Source: Pseudorhizobium tarimense
Lineage (GTDB): Bacteria > Pseudomonadota > Alphaproteobacteria > Rhizobiales > Rhizobiaceae
Reading direction: 5' to 3'
Length of the DNA stretch: 42,370 nt
NCBI RefSeq assembly: GCF_022968135.1
Contig: NZ_JALJRA010000030.1
Location: forward strand, 1-42,370
The notes below the pieces were generated by a model. It made no database searches. It was not told the DNA's origin and was given only the letters and a program-made list of their open reading frames with translations. This document shows positions 40,669-42,370 of the stretch, piece by piece (position 1 is the stretch's first letter; the number at the start of each line of letters is the position of its first letter). The translations under genes were made by a program, and so were the position numbers.

Positions 40669-41219
40669 GCCATGCACTCCCGCAGTGCCGACAGGCCGCG
40701 GCGGATCCACGATTTCGTCGTGCCGAGCGGCAGCTTCAGCCGTCCGGCGATCTCGCCATGCGTATAGCCGCCCACATAGGCGAGCAGGATCCCGCGGCGC
40801 TTCCTCTCGTCGAGCGCGCCAAGGCGCTCGTGAAGTCGGCTGTTGCGGTCGAGCGCCTGCCAGGCGGACAGGATATGCTTCATCTGCTCGTCCTCGCGCA
40901 GCGCCTCGAGCCGATCCTCCTCCACCGTATCCTCCCGCCGCCCGTCTCTTAGAACGTTTAAGCGCGCGGTTGCGCACGATCGCGTAAATCCAGCCGCGCG
41001 TCGATCCGCGGCTGGCGTCAAACTGCTGGGCGCTGGTCCAGATGCGAAGGAACGCTTCCTGCACGACTTCTTCGGCCAGATCGCGCCGACGCAGGATCCG
41101 CTCTGCCAAGGCAATCAACCGCCCTGCTTCTTATCGAAAATCTGCTCCAACGCGCTGCGCTCGCCGCGGCCGCAGGCAACAAGCAGCACGGCCAGATCGT
41201 CGGTGGGCAGTTCTGCCAA
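40665..41219 (-). pseudogene. ECF-type RNA polymerase sigma factor, two compensating frameshifts
   Basis: Sigma-70 region 2 and 4 of an ECF factor are clear but split over two frames. The N-terminus from TTG 41219 reads AELPTDDLAVLLVACGRGE, then at 41130/41131 a missing base shifts the frame and a TGA follows at once. The next segment, in the alternative frame, has RLIALAERILRRRDLAEEVV and QEAFLRIWTSAQQFDASRGS. Near 40957-40959 an extra base in a T run (A run on the coding strand) returns it to the first frame, which carries LNVLRDGRREDTVEEDRLEA and region 4 (GYTHGEIAGRLKLPLGTTKS, then WIRRGLSALRECMA). A single intact sigma cannot be made from this sequence. A GTG at 41230 is out of frame with the N-terminus. 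Confidence 0.85.
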
Positions 41220-41237
41220 GCTCTAGTCACGTCTCAC

Positions 41238-41331
41238 GCATCCACGTTTTCGTCATGCCACTAATACACATCGTGACGTCTTCCGGATGCGCCGCAGAAT
41301 TATTTTTTCTGAACTGCATCCAAACGCATCC
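41238..41331. promoter_or_regulatory. Repeated GCATCC motifs between sigma factor and DUF4394 gene
   Basis: GCATCC occurs at 41238-41243, 41316-41321 and 41326-41331 on the plus strand, and as GGATGC at 41285-41290 on the minus. Four copies in 94 bases of a divergent promoter region are unlikely by chance. They may be -35 elements recognised by the adjacent ECF factor in both directions; no -10 partner is securely defined. Confidence 0.35.
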
Positions 41332-41414
41332 GCTGGCGAGTCTTCCCTGTGAGGCAGGGCAGTATCAAGCGTCGATTGCCTCTCAACGCTCGATCAACGG
41401 GAGAAAAGACATTG

Positions 41415-42199
41415 ATGAAATTGTGCACAGTTCCGATCGCCCCCAGCGTTCTCGCCGCCACTTCGGTTGCTGCATCCGCCGCGCCGGTGGTTGGTCTGGT
41501 CGGCGACAAGACGCTGGTGATGTTCGACACTGACAATCCGCCCGTCTCTGAAACCATGGACGTCTCCGGCGTCGACCGCATCGTCGGCATCGACCTTCGC
41601 CCGTCCAACAACACGCTCGTCGGCGTGACGCCGGACAGCACCATGGTCACGATCGGCATGGAGACTGGCGCCGCAACCGAGGTCGCCAAGATGGACAAGC
41701 CGCTGACCACCGGCGATGCGCCCGTCGTCGTCGACTTCAATCCGATGGCCGACCGGCTGCGTTACATGACCGGCACCACCAACCACCCGTTCATCCCGAT
41801 ACCGGCGAGGTGACGGTCGACGGCAGCCTCGCATTCGAGGAGAGCGACATGCACAAGGGCGACGAGCCGAACATCGTCGCCGCCGCCTACATCAATTCCC
41901 ATGGAAGGCCTGAAAAGACGGCGATATACAATATCGACGCCACCATCGGCGGTCTCATCCAGCAGACCAAGCCGAACGACGGCACGTTGACGGTACTCGG
42001 CAAGCTCGGTGGCGAGGGCATGCCGGCGACCTACGCCTTCGACATGCAGACCACGGCCGATGGCGAGAATACCACGTGGCTGGTAGCAGACGGTGCGCTT
42101 CATACTGTCGATCTCGAAAGCGGTAAGGCAACGAAGACCGCGGACATCACCGGCGCCGACGGCGACATCCGCGACATCGCCGTTCTTCCGGCGATGTAA
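41415..42199 (+). pseudogene. DUF4394 secreted protein, one frameshift
   Basis: The first part from ATG 41415 has a signal peptide-like start and PVVGLVGDKTLVMFDTDNPP, SGVDRIVGIDLRPSNNTLVG and FNPMADRLRYMTGTTNH, then ends early at TGA 41811-41813. The rest continues in the next frame: PDTGEVTVDGSLAFEESDMH, GDEPNIVAAAYINSHGRPEK, and the end DGDIRDIAVLPAM. DUF4394 proteins are beta-propeller-like. One missing base near 41787-41789 (the family expects Asn-His-Arg-Val then Pro-Asp-Thr-Gly) explains the break. It is divergent from the sigma factor, the usual arrangement with ECF/anti-sigma pairs in rhizobia. Function is unknown. Confidence 0.75.
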
Positions 42200-42200
42200 C

Positions 42201-42226
42201 GCGACCGGCAAGGCCGGGCCGGTCGC
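42201..42226. terminator. Hairpin after the DUF4394 gene
   Basis: GCGACCGGC (42201-42209) and GCCGGTCGC (42218-42226) pair perfectly over 9 bp with an 8-base loop, one base after the DUF4394 stop and 40 bases before the end of the convergent minus-strand gene. No T run follows. Confidence 0.6.
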
Positions 42227-42265
42227 AACCGGCCTTCCTCTCCGAAGCGAGGTCCAGGGTGCCGC

Positions 42266-42370
42266 TCAGTCCTTGCGGAACATCAGGCTGGCGCCCCAGC
42301 CGGTGAACAGGGCCATCAGCACGCAGCCCATGCCGTAGAGAACGGGCCGGTTATGCGCCGCATCCGTGAT
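42266..42370 (-). CDS. Membrane protein, C-terminal fragment
   Basis: The last 34 codons of a gene that continues beyond the window. The peptide contains a hydrophobic helix (VLYGMGCVLMALFTGWGASL) and ends MFRKD. It is the end of an inner-membrane protein whose last helix is followed by a short basic tail. Too short to assign a family. Confidence 0.6.
   Translation of the reverse strand: MTDAAHNRPVLYGMGCVLMALFTGWGASLMFRKD

Noticed and set aside
40013..42199. Programmed frameshifting in the ECF module
   Set aside because: No slippery heptamer with a downstream structure is evident at the break points, and a nonsense codon in the anti-sigma gene is not explained by frameshifting; decay or sequencing error is simpler.
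1..42370. CRISPR arrays, toxin-antitoxin pairs, restriction or known anti-phage operons
   Set aside because: No regularly spaced repeats, cas genes, toxin-antitoxin-like small gene pairs or defence-type operons were recognised anywhere in the window. The Lhr-type helicase is explained by its PdeM partner.

Overview
The window is about 42 kb of GC-rich alphaproteobacterial chromosome, most probably from the Rhizobiaceae (Rhizobium/Agrobacterium/Sinorhizobium/Shinella group). The assignment rests on gcrA, an apaG / SAM-II-riboswitch metZ / long dcd block, a phoR-pstSCAB-phoU-phoB locus, an lptC-lptA-lptB-rpoN locus and an sppA-ihfB-lapA cluster. No strain name can be read from the sequence. Nearly all the DNA is ordinary, intact chromosomal backbone. 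Accessory or decaying DNA is confined to 19.9-21.9 kb and 40.0-42.2 kb.

Layout. 1-2.6 kb: end of a dihydrodipicolinate-synthase-like/RraA-like operon, a small hypothetical gene, tRNA-Thr(CGT) and a nitronate monooxygenase. 2.6-12.5 kb: phosphate block, with an unknown membrane protein, polyphosphate kinase 2, and phoR-pstS-pstC-pstA-pstB-phoU-phoB. A Pho box precedes pstS and a strong hairpin lies between pstS and pstC. 12.5-19.8 kb: gcrA; argD-argF-hslO; apaG; metZ behind a SAM-II riboswitch and terminator; dcd. 19.9-21.9 kb: tRNA-Gly(CCC), a degenerate IS481-family element four bases after the tRNA CCA, and a broken glycosyltransferase-like remnant. 21.9-31 kb: a solute-binding protein, an S24 (LexA/CI-type) repressor, an orphan NarL-type response regulator, DUF952-pyrD, a DUF6460/CAP/MATE operon, a TPR methyltransferase and two tandem YitT paralogues. 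31-34.8 kb: lptC-lptA-lptB-rpoN on the minus strand. 34.8-40 kb: sppA, ihfB, lapA, and the Lhr-type helicase/PdeM pair. 40-42.2 kb: an ECF sigma factor, its anti-sigma factor and a DUF4394 gene, each carrying a frameshift or nonsense mutation. The window ends in the last 34 codons of an unidentified membrane protein.

How the genes work together. Low phosphate is relayed by PhoR and PhoB, with PhoU and the Pst transporter, to the Pho box ahead of pstS. The pstS-pstC hairpin probably makes binding protein in excess over membrane subunits, and the neighbouring Ppk2 links the locus to polyphosphate. GcrA sits beside a dense cluster of GANTC (CcrM) sites. metZ is under S-adenosylmethionine control in cis. 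LptC, LptA and LptB move lipopolysaccharide to the outer membrane.

I found no convincing previously undescribed multi-gene system. The observations most worth following are the coordinated decay of the ECF/anti-sigma/DUF4394 module, the reversed sigma-54-like site upstream of rpoN, the rpoN locus without hpf/ptsN, the GANTC cluster, the FNR/FixK-like palindrome at apaG, and an 11-codon leader ORF overlapping the lapA start. Family identifications and comparisons with relatives come from recognition and memory, not from a database search.
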